64,000 nucleotides of DNA, taken from positions 143,276 through 207,275 of the forward strand of contig JAUIIA010000002.1 of NCBI GenBank assembly GCA_030432025.1. The letters are read 5' to 3'. Origin of the DNA: Alphaproteobacteria bacterium (lineage in GTDB: Bacteria > Pseudomonadota > Alphaproteobacteria > Micavibrionales > Micavibrionaceae). The stretch's first letter is position 1; the number at the start of each line of letters is the position of its first letter. The notes under the pieces were generated by a model that was not told the DNA's origin, ran no database searches, and saw nothing but the letters and a program-made list of their open reading frames with translations. Of this stretch, positions 9,130 to 16,982 are shown one piece after another. Position numbers and translations under genes: made by a program.

Positions 9130-9867
9130 ATGAAACATATAAGATACGGCGTTCTTTTGTTAAGTGTTCTGGGGCTTGGCGCATGCCAGTCCACGATAGA
9201 GGGCCTGCAAAAGGATTTCGACTCACTGAACCTTCCTTCCGCGACAACGTCCGTTTCGGGCAATGAAGCCGACCGTTTCGTCGCCAGCGGTTCCTGCCCA
9301 CAAGCCGAAGTGGTAAACGAGCTGCAATCCCTTTCCGAATTCGACAGCGTGTCCAATCCGTCCGACAGCAACCTGATCTCCACGATTGAAATCACCAACG
9401 TGCAGAAAAGCTGCGATTACAGCAGCGGCGCCGCCACCATTGATTTGAAAATGGACTTTGTCGGCACGCTCGGCCCACGTGGTCGCGCTTTGTCATCCGA
9501 CCGTCCGTTCTTCTCCTACCCGTTCTTTGTCGCGGTTACATCCCGCAACGGCACAATTCTGGCCAAGGAAGTCTTCGCCGCCTCTCTGACCTATGATCCG
9601 GGTGAGAATACAAAAGTATACACCGAGAAACTGCGTCAGATCATTCCGATCGAACGCGGCGAAAGCGGTGGCGACTATCGCGTTCTTGTCGGCTTCCAAC
9701 TCACGCCTGACCAACTTGCCTATAACCGTCAGGTCATCCGTGAAAACCAGTTGATGGAACAAGCCCGCGCCCAGGCCCCGACCGAGTTCGAGACAACCGC
9801 GCAGGAAGCCCAACAACAAGCGGCGCAGCAAAGCAATAGCAACCGCCCAATTCCGATCACACCATAA
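9130..9867 (+). CDS. Outer-membrane-type lipoprotein, unknown function
   Basis: Start chosen at 9130, where GAGGAAG precedes the ATG by about seven bases and a clean lipoprotein signal begins ('MKHIRYGVLLLSVLGLGAC'). An upstream in-frame start would destroy the signal peptide. Lipidation is predicted on the Cys of LGLGAC. The mature part (about 225 residues) is mostly beta/loop with two further cysteines ('SGSCPQ', 'QKSCDY'), followed by a Gln/Ala-rich C-terminal tail ('AQEAQQQAAQQS'). It sits one base ahead of gmhA and is probably co-transcribed, suggesting an envelope role. No family is assigned. Confidence 0.8.
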   Translation: MKHIRYGVLLLSVLGLGACQSTIEGLQKDFDSLNLPSATTSVSGNEADRFVASGSCPQAEVVNELQSLSEFDSVSNPSDSNLISTIEITNVQKSCDYSSGAATIDLKMDFVGTLGPRGRALSSDRPFFSYPFFVAVTSRNGTILAKEVFAASLTYDPGENTKVYTEKLRQIIPIERGESGGDYRVLVGFQLTPDQLAYNRQVIRENQLMEQARAQAPTEFETTAQEAQQQAAQQSNSNRPIPITP

Positions 9868-9868
9868 T

Positions 9869-10456
9869 ATGAGCTTTGATCTCGACAAATACTGGGCCAC
9901 GGAAACCCTCGAACATCTCGAGGTCGCCAAGAAAAGCTTTTCCAGCCTGCATCATGAATTCGAAATCATGGTTGATATGTGCGCCGAAAGCCTGCAACAC
10001 GGCGGCAAGCTATTGTTCTTCGGCAATGGCGGCAGCGCTTCCGACGCGCAACACCTCGCGACAGAATTAACCGTTCGTTTCGCCGAAGACCGCAAACCCA
10101 TTCCCGCCATCGCGCTGACAACTGATACATCCGCCCTCACCGCTATCGGCAATGATTACGGCTTTGAATACCTTTTCGCTCGCCAAATTGACGCTCTGGG
10201 CCATGGCGGCGACATCGCACTGGGCATCAGCACATCGGGCAAAAGCCCCAACGTCCTTGAAGGCTTGAAAAAAGCCAAAGAAAAGGGGCTGAAAACTATT
10301 GGCCTGTCCGGTAAAGACGGCGGCGAAATGAAGAAACACTGCGATCTTTTAATCATTGTCCCGTCCGACACCACCGCCCGCATTCAGGAAATGCACATCA
10401 CCATCGGCCAGATGCTCTGCGGCGCGCTGGAGAAAAAGCTCGGACTCGTTGAATAG
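9869..10456 (+). CDS. gmhA: Phosphoheptose isomerase (sedoheptulose 7-phosphate isomerase)
   Basis: First step of ADP-heptose synthesis for the LPS inner core, converting sedoheptulose 7-P to D-glycero-D-manno-heptose 7-P. 195 residues, the standard length. SIS fold with 'FGNGGSASDAQHLATEL' (about 51-67), 'LTTDTSALTAIGNDYGFE' and 'GISTSGKSPNVL'. The active-site Glu and His in 'HLATEL' and the late 'EMHITIGQ' are visible. It starts one base after the lipoprotein stop with no Shine-Dalgarno, so translation is probably coupled. Confidence 0.94.
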   Translation: MSFDLDKYWATETLEHLEVAKKSFSSLHHEFEIMVDMCAESLQHGGKLLFFGNGGSASDAQHLATELTVRFAEDRKPIPAIALTTDTSALTAIGNDYGFEYLFARQIDALGHGGDIALGISTSGKSPNVLEGLKKAKEKGLKTIGLSGKDGGEMKKHCDLLIIVPSDTTARIQEMHITIGQMLCGALEKKLGLVE

Positions 10457-10460
10457 CACC

Positions 10461-10489
10461 TTGAGCAAACACATCTTTTCACATACAAT
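10461..10489 (+). promoter_or_regulatory. Putative sigma70 promoter abutting xseB
   Basis: TTGAGC (10461-10466), 17-base spacer, TACAAT (10484-10489). The xseB ATG is at 10498, eight bases beyond the -10. There is no Shine-Dalgarno in between, so a leaderless mRNA is predicted. Confidence 0.5.
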
Positions 10490-10497
10490 CCTGCGTC

Positions 10498-10749
10498 ATG
10501 ACACAGCCACAGCCTAAACCGATAGACCAGCTCAATTTCGAAGATGCTTTGAAGGAGCTGGAGAGCGTAGTACACGGCCTTGAGCGTGGCGACACGCCTT
10601 TGGAAGAATCCATAACCGCCTATGAGCGTGGCATTGCCCTCAAAAAACATTGCGAAAACAAGCTCCGTGAGGCACAGGCGAAAATCGAAAAAATTACAGT
10701 CGACAAAGATGGCAATGTATCAAGCGAGCCATTAGACCCCGAAAAATAA
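10498..10749 (+). CDS. xseB: Exodeoxyribonuclease VII small subunit
   Basis: Binds XseA to form exonuclease VII. 83 residues. Typical sequence 'LNFEDALKELESVVHGLERGD' split by the family pattern FExAlxeLexIVxxLExG, then 'LEESITAYERGIALKKHCENKL'. Nearly all helical. The xseB-ispA-dxs order is a classic bacterial arrangement. Here two small genes are interposed before dxs. A promoter-like pair of boxes lies immediately upstream. Confidence 0.93.
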   Translation: MTQPQPKPIDQLNFEDALKELESVVHGLERGDTPLEESITAYERGIALKKHCENKLREAQAKIEKITVDKDGNVSSEPLDPEK

Positions 10750-10777
10750 GCACAAAGAATAAGAGAGAACAGAAAAC

Positions 10778-11692
10778 ATGCCTTCACCGCGTAGTGCCAG
10801 TCCTGAACTTCAAAATGCCATGGATGATGTGGCTGAAGCCGTTAACCGTACCATTGAACGACTTTTGCCCGAAACCGATCTGGCTGAAGCCCCACTGTAC
10901 GAAGCCATGCGCCACGGTACTCTTGGCGGCGGTAAGCGTCTGCGCCCGTTCCTATGCATGCAATCCGCATTCCTGTTCAATGTGCCTTCCTCCCGCGCGC
11001 GCCGCGTCGCTGCTGCTCTGGAATTCGTTCACTGTTACTCCCTGATCCACGATGACTTGCCCGCGATGGATGATGCATCCCTGCGTCGTGGTCAGCCAAC
11101 CGTCCATAAACGATTCGACGAAGCGACCGCCATTCTGGCCGGTGATGCTTTGCTTACACTCGCCTTCGAAGTTCTGGCCGACCCGGAAACACACCCCGAC
11201 CCGCATGTGCGTTGCGAACTCGTAACCGCACTGGCACAAGCTTCAGGCGGACATGGTATGTGCGGCGGACAAATGCTCGATCTGATCGCCGAACGCGATG
11301 ATGTTAACTTTGATGTCGGTGAAGTCTCACGCCTGCAGCGCATGAAAACAGGTAAACTGATGGCGTTCGCCTGCGAAGCCGGTGCTATCCTTGGTAAAAC
11401 CAGCGAAGCCCAGCGTAAAGCGCTGTGTAACTTCGCACATGACCTTGGGCTGGCGTTTCAGGTTACTGACGACATTCTCGACGTCGAAGCCGACCCACAA
11501 GACACAGGAAAAGACACAGGAAAAGACGAGGAAGCCGGTAAGGCCACATTCGTATCAACACTCGGTAAAGACGCGGCCAAGGCCCGTGCTGAAATGATCG
11601 TCGCACAAGCCAAGCGTCACCTGAAGATCTTTGAAGGTCGTGAAACCATGCTGGCGAAACTCGCCGATTACGTCATGGAACGCCGCGCGTAA
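10778..11692 (+). CDS. ispA: Short-chain polyprenyl (geranyl/farnesyl) diphosphate synthase
   Basis: Condenses IPP with allylic diphosphates to FPP. 304 residues. First aspartate-rich motif at 92-98 ('DDLPAMDD', the DDx4D form typical of bacterial FPP synthases), second at 231-235 ('DDILD'). 'GGKRLRPFL' binds IPP. Just after the second motif a 12-base unit (11501-11512) is repeated exactly at 11513-11524, adding a TGKD repeat to a surface loop. A second, longer-chain synthase (ispB) is encoded at 47709. Confidence 0.94.
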   Translation: MPSPRSASPELQNAMDDVAEAVNRTIERLLPETDLAEAPLYEAMRHGTLGGGKRLRPFLCMQSAFLFNVPSSRARRVAAALEFVHCYSLIHDDLPAMDDASLRRGQPTVHKRFDEATAILAGDALLTLAFEVLADPETHPDPHVRCELVTALAQASGGHGMCGGQMLDLIAERDDVNFDVGEVSRLQRMKTGKLMAFACEAGAILGKTSEAQRKALCNFAHDLGLAFQVTDDILDVEADPQDTGKDTGKDEEAGKATFVSTLGKDAAKARAEMIVAQAKRHLKIFEGRETMLAKLADYVMERRA

Positions 11693-11710
11693 TCACTTAT
11701 CCCCAAAACC

Positions 11711-11733
11711 AGTATCCTTTTCACACGGATACT
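11711..11733. other. Hairpin downstream of ispA
   Basis: AGTATCC (11711-11717) and GGATACT (11727-11733) form seven perfect pairs around a nine-base loop, 18 bases after the ispA stop. No T-run follows. It may stabilise the ispA 3' end or act as a weak terminator. Confidence 0.3.
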
Positions 11734-11844
11734 TGTGGCTACGATGATGCCATTAGGTATGCGCACTCGCGCCCTTGTAAGCTCTACCTACTATCGTATA
11801 AATTTTTATCCAGAAAAAGACACTGAAAATATGTAAAGACCATC

Positions 11845-11874
11845 TTGTCTCGCGCCATTTTCCAGAGCTATAGT
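11845..11874 (+). promoter_or_regulatory. Putative sigma70 promoter abutting the 95-aa gene
   Basis: TTGTCT (11845-11850), 18-base spacer, TATAGT (11869-11874). ATG follows after seven bases (11882). No Shine-Dalgarno, so leaderless transcription is predicted. Confidence 0.45.
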
Positions 11875-11881
11875 TGAGCTT

Positions 11882-12169
11882 ATGAAAGCGACGCTTGTAC
11901 TGAACAAGAAAAACGAAATGGGGTTCTTTTACGGGACCCCGTTGGAGATTAAGCCGGAATGGGCCAGCATCGATGTAGATATGGGCCAGATACAAGTGTT
12001 CGATGACAATGGCGGCCACCAACACCTCATACTCGACAACATCAATGAGAAAATCTATCAACGCGTTCAGAAAGAAGGGAAAATCCTTCTGGTCGAGGTT
12101 GAAGACAACGATATCCGCAAGCCCGTAAAGGCCGATTGGGTCCACCTTATGGTGTCCCAGCAAAGCTGA
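11882..12169 (+). CDS. Hypothetical protein, 95 aa
   Basis: Not recognised. Soluble, mixed alpha/beta, acidic, no signal peptide. Alternating hydrophobic pattern 'KATLVLNKKNEMGFFYG' and 'GKILLVEVEDNDIRKPV' suggests a small beta-rich fold. It has its own promoter-like boxes directly upstream, so it is likely independently expressed although it lies between ispA and dxs. Composition is like that of its neighbours. Confidence 0.6.
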   Translation: MKATLVLNKKNEMGFFYGTPLEIKPEWASIDVDMGQIQVFDDNGGHQHLILDNINEKIYQRVQKEGKILLVEVEDNDIRKPVKADWVHLMVSQQS

Positions 12170-12257
12170 AAAATACATCGCATTTGATATAGTTTTGACC
12201 TTTTTTTAACCCTAATCACTTAGAATATTAGTGGAGAGTGATAAAACAGGGTGACCA

Positions 12258-12542
12258 ATGGTCGGGGAATTAATTCAAGGCGCAATTAGCGAATTTAGAG
12301 ACGACAACGATGCTAGCGATCCGCTGGCAACGGTTGGACGTTTCGTCGGTGCTGCTTTTGACCTGGAAGTCATGTCCGAAGTCGTTGAAATCGCAGGCAA
12401 TATGGAAGGTGGCCTTGATGGTGTCTTCCCTGAAATCGAACAGACACCGGCTCTCGACAACACCCTCAACAACATCAACAAAACAAATGTTGATCCAATG
12501 TTCGCCAACGGCCCTACCTTTGGCGGCAACACCTACACCTAA
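12258..12542 (+). CDS. Hypothetical protein, 94 aa
   Basis: Not recognised. Acidic, with a Gly/Val/Ala-rich central helix ('LATVGRFVGAAFDLEVM') and an Asn/Pro/Gly/Thr-rich C-terminus. No signal peptide or true membrane helix. The only ribosome-site candidate is a poor GGGTG close to the ATG. It lies 54 bases before dxs and could be in its transcript. Coding status rests on length, start context and compatible codon use only. Confidence 0.5.
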   Translation: MVGELIQGAISEFRDDNDASDPLATVGRFVGAAFDLEVMSEVVEIAGNMEGGLDGVFPEIEQTPALDNTLNNINKTNVDPMFANGPTFGGNTYT

Positions 12543-12571
12543 ACATCCACAAAACCTTTGCTTTCAATGCC

Positions 12572-12590
12572 GCCTTTGAGCTAAAAAGGC
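12572..12590 (+). promoter_or_regulatory. Hairpin that encloses the dxs ribosome-binding site
   Basis: GCCTTT (12572-12577) pairs with AAAGGC (12585-12590) around a seven-base loop. The AAGG that should serve dxs (ATG 12597) lies in the descending arm, so folding could limit translation initiation. Confidence 0.25.
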
Positions 12591-12596
12591 CGGACT

Positions 12597-14507
12597 ATGA
12601 CGAGCGCGCACCCAAAATCGCAAAAACCCGCTGAAACGGCCTCGAAAACGGCTGAAAGCCTGCTTGACCGCGTCAATATCCCTGCTGATATGAAGGACCT
12701 CACCGATGCCGAGCTACGCCAGCTCGCCGATGAAGTCCGCGACGCCACAGTCAACGCCGTTTCAAAGACAGGCGGGCATCTGGGCGCAGGCTTGGGCGTT
12801 GTCGAGCTTACCGTCGCCATCCACGCCGTCTTCAACACGCCCGAAGACAAGCTGATCTGGGATGTCGGTCACCAATGCTACCCGCATAAAATTCTGACGG
12901 GCCGCAAAGACCGCATCCACACCCTAAGACAGGGCGGCGGCCTCTCCGGCTTTACCAAACGCAACGAGTCCGAATACGACCCCTTCGGCGCGGCACACAG
13001 CTCGACCAGCATCTCGGCCGGCCTCGGAATGGCGGTCGCAAGAGACCTCGCCGATAAAGACAACAACGTGATCGCCGTCATCGGCGACGGCGCCATGAGC
13101 GCAGGCATGGCCTATGAAGCCATGAACAACGCGGGCGCCAACAAATCCCGCCTGATCGTCATCCTGAATGACAACGAAATGTCCATCGCCCCGCCCGTCG
13201 GCGCGATGAGCCGCTATCTGACGAACCTCGTCTCCTCCAAACCCTACATAAACGCGCGCGAAATCGGCAAACGCCTGTTCGACGTGCTGCCATCGCCCAT
13301 CCGCCACGCCGCCAAACGCGCCGAAGAAGGCGTCCGCGTAGCAGTCGGCGGCGGCAGCTTCTTCGAAGAAATGGGCTTTTACTATATCGGCCCCGTCGAC
13401 GGCCATAACCTCGACCAGCTTCTGCCGATCCTGCGCAACATCCGTGACGGCGAGCACGAAGGCCCCATCCTCATCCACGCCAAAACGCAAAAGGGCAAAG
13501 GCTACCTCCCCGCGGAGAACTCGCCATCCAAAATGCACGGCGTAAAGAAATTCGACGTGGTCACGGGCGAGCAGAAGAAAAGCAAGCCGAACGCCCCCAG
13601 CTACACAGCCACCTTCGCCAAACAACTGATCAAGGAAGCGCAAGCAGACGAGCGCATCGTCGGCATCACCGCCGCCATGCCGGACGGCACGGGGATGGAT
13701 ATCTTCGGCTACGAATTCCCCGACCGCACATTTGACGTAGGGATAGCCGAACAACACGCCGTGACATTTGCGGGCGGTCTAGCCGCCGAAGGCTTTAAGC
13801 CCTTCGTCGCCATCTACTCCACCTTCCTGCAACGCGCCTATGACCAAGTCGTGCACGATGTCGCCATTCAAAACCTGCCCGTCCGCTTCATGATGGACCG
13901 CGCAGGGTTAGTCGGCGCGGACGGCCAGACCCATGCCGGAAGCTTCGATATCGCCTATCTCGGCTGCCTGCCGAATTTCGTATTGATGGCCGCATCCGAC
14001 GAAGCCGAGCTCTGCCACATGGTCGCCACCGCCGCCGCTTACGATGACGGGCCAATCGCGCTCCGTTACCCACGCGGCGAAGGCACAGGCGTAGACATCC
14101 CCGAAACGGCAGAAGTCCTCGAAATCGGCAAAGGTAAAATTGTCCGTGAAGGTAAAGGGGACGTTGCCATCCTCTCCTACGGCACGCGGCTGGAGGAAGC
14201 CCTTAAGGCCGCTGAAGAAATCGATGCCACAGTCGCAGACGCGCGCTTTGCAAAACCGCTCGATGAAGCCCTCATCCGCGACCTCGTCAAAAACCACAAA
14301 ACACTTGTGACGATTGAGGAAGGCGCCCGCGGCGGCTTCGGCTCTATGGTGCTGGAATTTTTGGCGAATAACGACCTGACAAACGGCATCAAAATCCGCA
14401 CCATGACATTGCCGGACGTCTTCCAAGACCACGACGACCCCGCCAAACAATACGAAACCGCAGGGCTAGTAGCCAAAAACATTGTAAAAACAATTAACTC
14501 TGAGTAA
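12597..14507 (+). CDS. dxs: 1-deoxy-D-xylulose-5-phosphate synthase
   Basis: Committed step of the MEP pathway (pyruvate + glyceraldehyde 3-P to DXP, TPP-dependent). 636 residues, normal length. TPP motif '[20 protein letters not shown]' (about 160-179, the GDG...N form), '[15 protein letters not shown]', '[11 protein letters not shown]' and the transketolase central-domain '[17 protein letters not shown]' with the catalytic Glu. Noticeably GC-richer than both neighbours, with many GCC/GGC/CGC codons, which also generates long antisense shadow ORFs. It ends the gmhA-xseB-ispA run. Confidence 0.97.
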   Translation: MTSAHPKSQKPAETASKTAESLLDRVNIPADMKDLTDAELRQLADEVRDATVNAVSKTGGHLGAGLGVVELTVAIHAVFNTPEDKLIWDVGHQCYPHKILTGRKDRIHTLRQGGGLSGFTKRNESEYDPFGAAHSSTSISAGLGMAVARDLADKDNNVIAVIGDGAMSAGMAYEAMNNAGANKSRLIVILNDNEMSIAPPVGAMSRYLTNLVSSKPYINAREIGKRLFDVLPSPIRHAAKRAEEGVRVAVGGGSFFEEMGFYYIGPVDGHNLDQLLPILRNIRDGEHEGPILIHAKTQKGKGYLPAENSPSKMHGVKKFDVVTGEQKKSKPNAPSYTATFAKQLIKEAQADERIVGITAAMPDGTGMDIFGYEFPDRTFDVGIAEQHAVTFAGGLAAEGFKPFVAIYSTFLQRAYDQVVHDVAIQNLPVRFMMDRAGLVGADGQTHAGSFDIAYLGCLPNFVLMAASDEAELCHMVATAAAYDDGPIALRYPRGEGTGVDIPETAEVLEIGKGKIVREGKGDVAILSYGTRLEEALKAAEEIDATVADARFAKPLDEALIRDLVKNHKTLVTIEEGARGGFGSMVLEFLANNDLTNGIKIRTMTLPDVFQDHDDPAKQYETAGLVAKNIVKTINSE

Positions 14508-14544
14508 TATTCACGAATATTTTAAACAGTATTTGTGAGGCTGC

Positions 14545-15519
14545 GTGATTACAGCAGAACTAGCAGAAAAATCTGCTCGTCTACCTATACATATTCAAGT
14601 TCCTACGCATTTTCTTTTAGCTAAAGAACAAGTCGTTGCCGTAAATTCTTTAATTGTTTGCCTAGAAGAGGTAAACAAACGGCTGTTTGAAAACAGAATA
14701 CATTGCGAATTAATAGTACTGCCTGACGAAGAAGGTACTCACAAAACCGTAACTAAAATCGTTGTAAAAGGCGTTGGTTATATAACTGCGGGCGCTCTAA
14801 CACTAAGCGCTATAGGCGGAATGATTTCATTTACCGAAACAGATTCATTCAAAGGTTTCGTACACGGCGTCACGGGCAAAGAAATAAAACATTACGAGAC
14901 TTCAAAAGAAATAGGGGAGCTTTTACACGATATTATAGTGGGCCTTTACACCACTGAAAACGAACAATTAGAAGAAAGTATTCCTCCAGAAATTAATCTT
15001 GATAAGGCAATTAAAGCTAAAAGTGATTTTTACGAAATGTGTTTAGATAACCCACAAATTGCAGCTGTAGGGTTTGATGACTCAGAAAATTTCCCTGTGC
15101 AACGCGGACAATTTCCTTACCACACATCCAAAGATCGAAGTCGCAAACTTCAATCTGAATTTAAATTATTCGATACTATCATCGTATCGCCTGTAACTAT
15201 TGATAAGGATGCAAAATGGGAATTACAGGACGTCCATTCTAAAATATCTATTAAAGCTTACCTCCGAGACGAAGATTTCAGAAATGAGTTTTTAAGCGGT
15301 GATCATCCTTTAAAAACATTAAATACAGATGATCGAATGAAAGTGCTTATTGAATATGAAAGAGAAGAAAAAAATGGAGAGATTAAATATAAGAACACAT
15401 ATATCAAAAAAGTGTATGAGCTAAATGACGAAGTATTCGCTGAAATCCCTGATATAATACAGCCTCCAGACGATTCCAAAGACGAAAGACCTATGGATAG
15501 TTTATGGTTTGCAGGTTGA
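14545..15519 (+). CDS. AT-rich orphan protein with a central membrane hairpin, 324 aa
   Basis: Not assigned to a named family. The GTG start is preceded by GTGAGG about six bases upstream. Layout: soluble N-terminal domain (1-70), one hydrophobic Gly/Ala/Ile segment ('GYITAGALTLSAIGGMISF', about 80-98), then 'FKGFVHGVTGKE', a helical middle, and a beta-rich C-terminal domain ('TIIVSPVTIDKDAKWELQD'). The 'SPV...KW' strand and the 'KGxTG' after the hydrophobic stretch remind me of a widespread uncharacterised group often seen in accessory DNA, but I cannot verify this. Base and codon use (AAA, ATT, TTA) differ sharply from dxs next to it, a sign of recent transfer. Confidence 0.7.
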   Translation: MITAELAEKSARLPIHIQVPTHFLLAKEQVVAVNSLIVCLEEVNKRLFENRIHCELIVLPDEEGTHKTVTKIVVKGVGYITAGALTLSAIGGMISFTETDSFKGFVHGVTGKEIKHYETSKEIGELLHDIIVGLYTTENEQLEESIPPEINLDKAIKAKSDFYEMCLDNPQIAAVGFDDSENFPVQRGQFPYHTSKDRSRKLQSEFKLFDTIIVSPVTIDKDAKWELQDVHSKISIKAYLRDEDFRNEFLSGDHPLKTLNTDDRMKVLIEYEREEKNGEIKYKNTYIKKVYELNDEVFAEIPDIIQPPDDSKDERPMDSLWFAG

Positions 15520-15680
15520 CAAAATATGAATCAATTCCTATAATTTCGGCGCATCTGAATTGTCCGAAATGGTGTACTTACATCCCTCCTCCGCACCCCA
15601 TTCTCAAAGTGAAAAAACGCCGCCCAAAATCGTAAAATCGGCTTGCAAAATGCGAGTCAAAACACACGAAATTAACCATT

Positions 15681-15709
15681 ATTAACCTTCTCATTCTGAG
15701 AATGTTAAT
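15681..15709. promoter_or_regulatory. 29-bp imperfect palindrome, terminator or operator
   Basis: ATTAAC-c-TTCTCA / TGAGAA-t-GTTAAT around a three-base loop: twelve pairs with one mismatch. A run of five T follows (15709-15713), so it could be an intrinsic terminator for the AT-rich gene, although it lies 160 bases after its stop. The left side also contains TTAACCATTATTAACC (15672-15687), close to a CtrA half-site pair but with six instead of seven bases between TTAA cores. Confidence 0.45.
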
Positions 15710-15754
15710 TTTTCACATTGATAACGCATTTAATATCAATGGCTTATTTTTCAC

Positions 15755-15775
15755 GTTAACACTTTTGTGGTTAAC
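15755..15775. promoter_or_regulatory. Second dyad with terminal GTTAAC repeats
   Basis: GTTAACAC - TTTT - GTGgTTAAC: eight pairs with one bulged G around a four-base loop. GTTAAC is repeated at both ends, so it reads as direct and inverted repeat at once. Possible operator or RNA hairpin upstream of the small secreted protein. Confidence 0.35.
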
Positions 15776-15909
15776 AATACCTTGGATTGTATCGAAAGAT
15801 TAAACTTTAGAAACATTTTAGCCGTATTCTGAATATAAGAGCATCAAGTTCGTAGGCATGAGAGAGAAAAAACAAAAAAATCATACCAGAACCTACGAGG
15901 ATGACTTAA

Positions 15910-16200
15910 ATGCTACGTATACTCAAATTCGCGTTGATACTACTGGCGGCATCAGCAACAAGTGCTAAAGCACAAGACGCCAGCGCTATATTAAATATCG
16001 GTGTAAACCTTATCCAATGTGGCCAAACACAGGCGGATCTGCCGCGTGCATGTAAGGCTGACAGCCGCTGCTGCGTCTTTATGGACGACTACAAGCAGGA
16101 AGTAACTTACAGCACCGGCGAACCTGACTGGCAGACACGTCTGGCCAGCAATCAGGAGAAGTTCTTCAAGATCAAAAGTAATACAAAATCCGACATTTAG
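15910..16200 (+). CDS. Small secreted cysteine-rich protein, 96 aa
   Basis: Cleavable signal peptide (about 1-21, ending 'SAKAQD'). The mature protein of about 75 residues has four cysteines ('IQCGQT', 'PRACKA', 'SRCCVF'), including an adjacent CC, consistent with disulfides in the periplasm. GAGGA precedes the ATG by about nine bases. No family recognised. It is preceded by the 390-base non-coding interval and followed after 50 bases by a HAD phosphatase gene that has its own promoter-like boxes. Confidence 0.7.
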   Translation: MLRILKFALILLAASATSAKAQDASAILNIGVNLIQCGQTQADLPRACKADSRCCVFMDDYKQEVTYSTGEPDWQTRLASNQEKFFKIKSNTKSDI

Positions 16201-16214
16201 GACGCTTTACTATC

Positions 16215-16243
16215 TCGACATAAGGCTGAAAAGCCATTAATTT
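16215..16243 (+). promoter_or_regulatory. Putative sigma70 promoter abutting the HAD phosphatase gene
   Basis: TCGACA (16215-16220), 17-base spacer, TAATTT (16238-16243), ATG after seven bases at 16251. No Shine-Dalgarno between. Predicted leaderless mRNA. Confidence 0.45.
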
Positions 16244-16250
16244 CAGCTAA

Positions 16251-16961
16251 ATGTCCTTACCCAAACCTTCAGTGGTCATATTTGACATGGACGGCACAAC
16301 CGTGCGCCACCTGAACCCCAAATTGCTGGGGTTTATGGAGTGGCTCGACGACACGGTGTATAAGGTTTCCCGCCTGTGGACATGGATATTCGAACGAAAG
16401 GGTAAGGGACCGCTGCAGCTCACGCAGCCTGAACAACCCGTAAAACCGCCCAAATCCATCATCGTGCACAAAGCGATCCATAAACTGCGTAAAAAGCCTG
16501 TAGAGCTGTTGGTTGAGCCATGCCCGGGAGTTATGACCGTTCTGGAATTCCTCAAACAGCAGGACATCCCGCTGGCACTGGTCAGTAACGGTCTGGGTAA
16601 AGGATACGGTCAGGACATTGTGCAGAAATTCGGGCTCGACAAATATTTCGGCGTTACAATCTTCCGCGAAGATATCCGTAAATCCAAGCCCAACCCCGAG
16701 CCCATCATTCTCGCACTCAGCAAGCTTAAGGATAATTACGATGACGGCGACCTGATCTGGTATATCGGCGACCGTCACAAGGATGTCTCCGCCGCACAGG
16801 CCGCGCAGAAATCCCTCCCCTGCCAGATCATACCGCTGGCTTACGGCATGAACGCCGCCGTCGCGATCATCGAAAAAGGGTATGACAAGCGTAACATCCT
16901 GATGACGTATCAGGACTTACACGAAATGCTCCAGGATATTTTCAAGGATAAAGCCGCTTAA
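16251..16961 (+). CDS. HAD-superfamily hydrolase (phosphoglycolate-phosphatase-like)
   Basis: 236 residues. Motif I 'FDMDGTTVRH' (nucleophile and acid/base Asp), motif II 'LALVSNGLG', motif III Lys in 'KSKPNPEPI', motif IV 'IGDRHKDVSAA'. It hydrolyses phosphate monoesters in the cytoplasm. The cap segment after motif I (about 25-85) is basic and Lys/Pro-rich ('PVKPPKSIIVHKAIHKLRKK') and unlike the usual phosphoglycolate phosphatase cap, so the substrate is uncertain. Convergent with sppA, 21 bases apart. Confidence 0.8.
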   Translation: MSLPKPSVVIFDMDGTTVRHLNPKLLGFMEWLDDTVYKVSRLWTWIFERKGKGPLQLTQPEQPVKPPKSIIVHKAIHKLRKKPVELLVEPCPGVMTVLEFLKQQDIPLALVSNGLGKGYGQDIVQKFGLDKYFGVTIFREDIRKSKPNPEPIILALSKLKDNYDDGDLIWYIGDRHKDVSAAQAAQKSLPCQIIPLAYGMNAAVAIIEKGYDKRNILMTYQDLHEMLQDIFKDKAA

Positions 16962-16982
16962 TCAGCGCCCTCAACGCTCCGC

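Larger units (their letters stand above)
15520..15909. other. Gene-free AT-rich interval, 390 bases
   Basis: No ORF of credible length on either strand and no tRNA. It contains two dyad-symmetric elements annotated separately, several TTAAC/GTTAA repeats, and a purine-rich leader (GAGAGAAAAAACAAAAAAA, around 15860) just before the ribosome site of the next gene. It may hold the promoter of the small secreted protein, but I see no unequivocal -35/-10 pair. Confidence 0.5.

Noticed and set aside
11757..11830. tRNA-like sequence on the minus strand after ispA (GGTAGAGC)
   Set aside because: No T-arm GTTCNANNC, no acceptor pairing and no CCA context.
12924..13757. 277-codon open frame on the minus strand inside dxs
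   Set aside because: GC-rich dxs codons produce a stop-poor antisense frame. It has no ribosome site, a Val/Asp/Gly/Arg-skewed composition, and lies fully within a certain gene.
15672..15687. CtrA binding site
   Set aside because: The TTAA cores are separated by six bases where the known site needs seven. Kept only as a remark in the palindrome entry.
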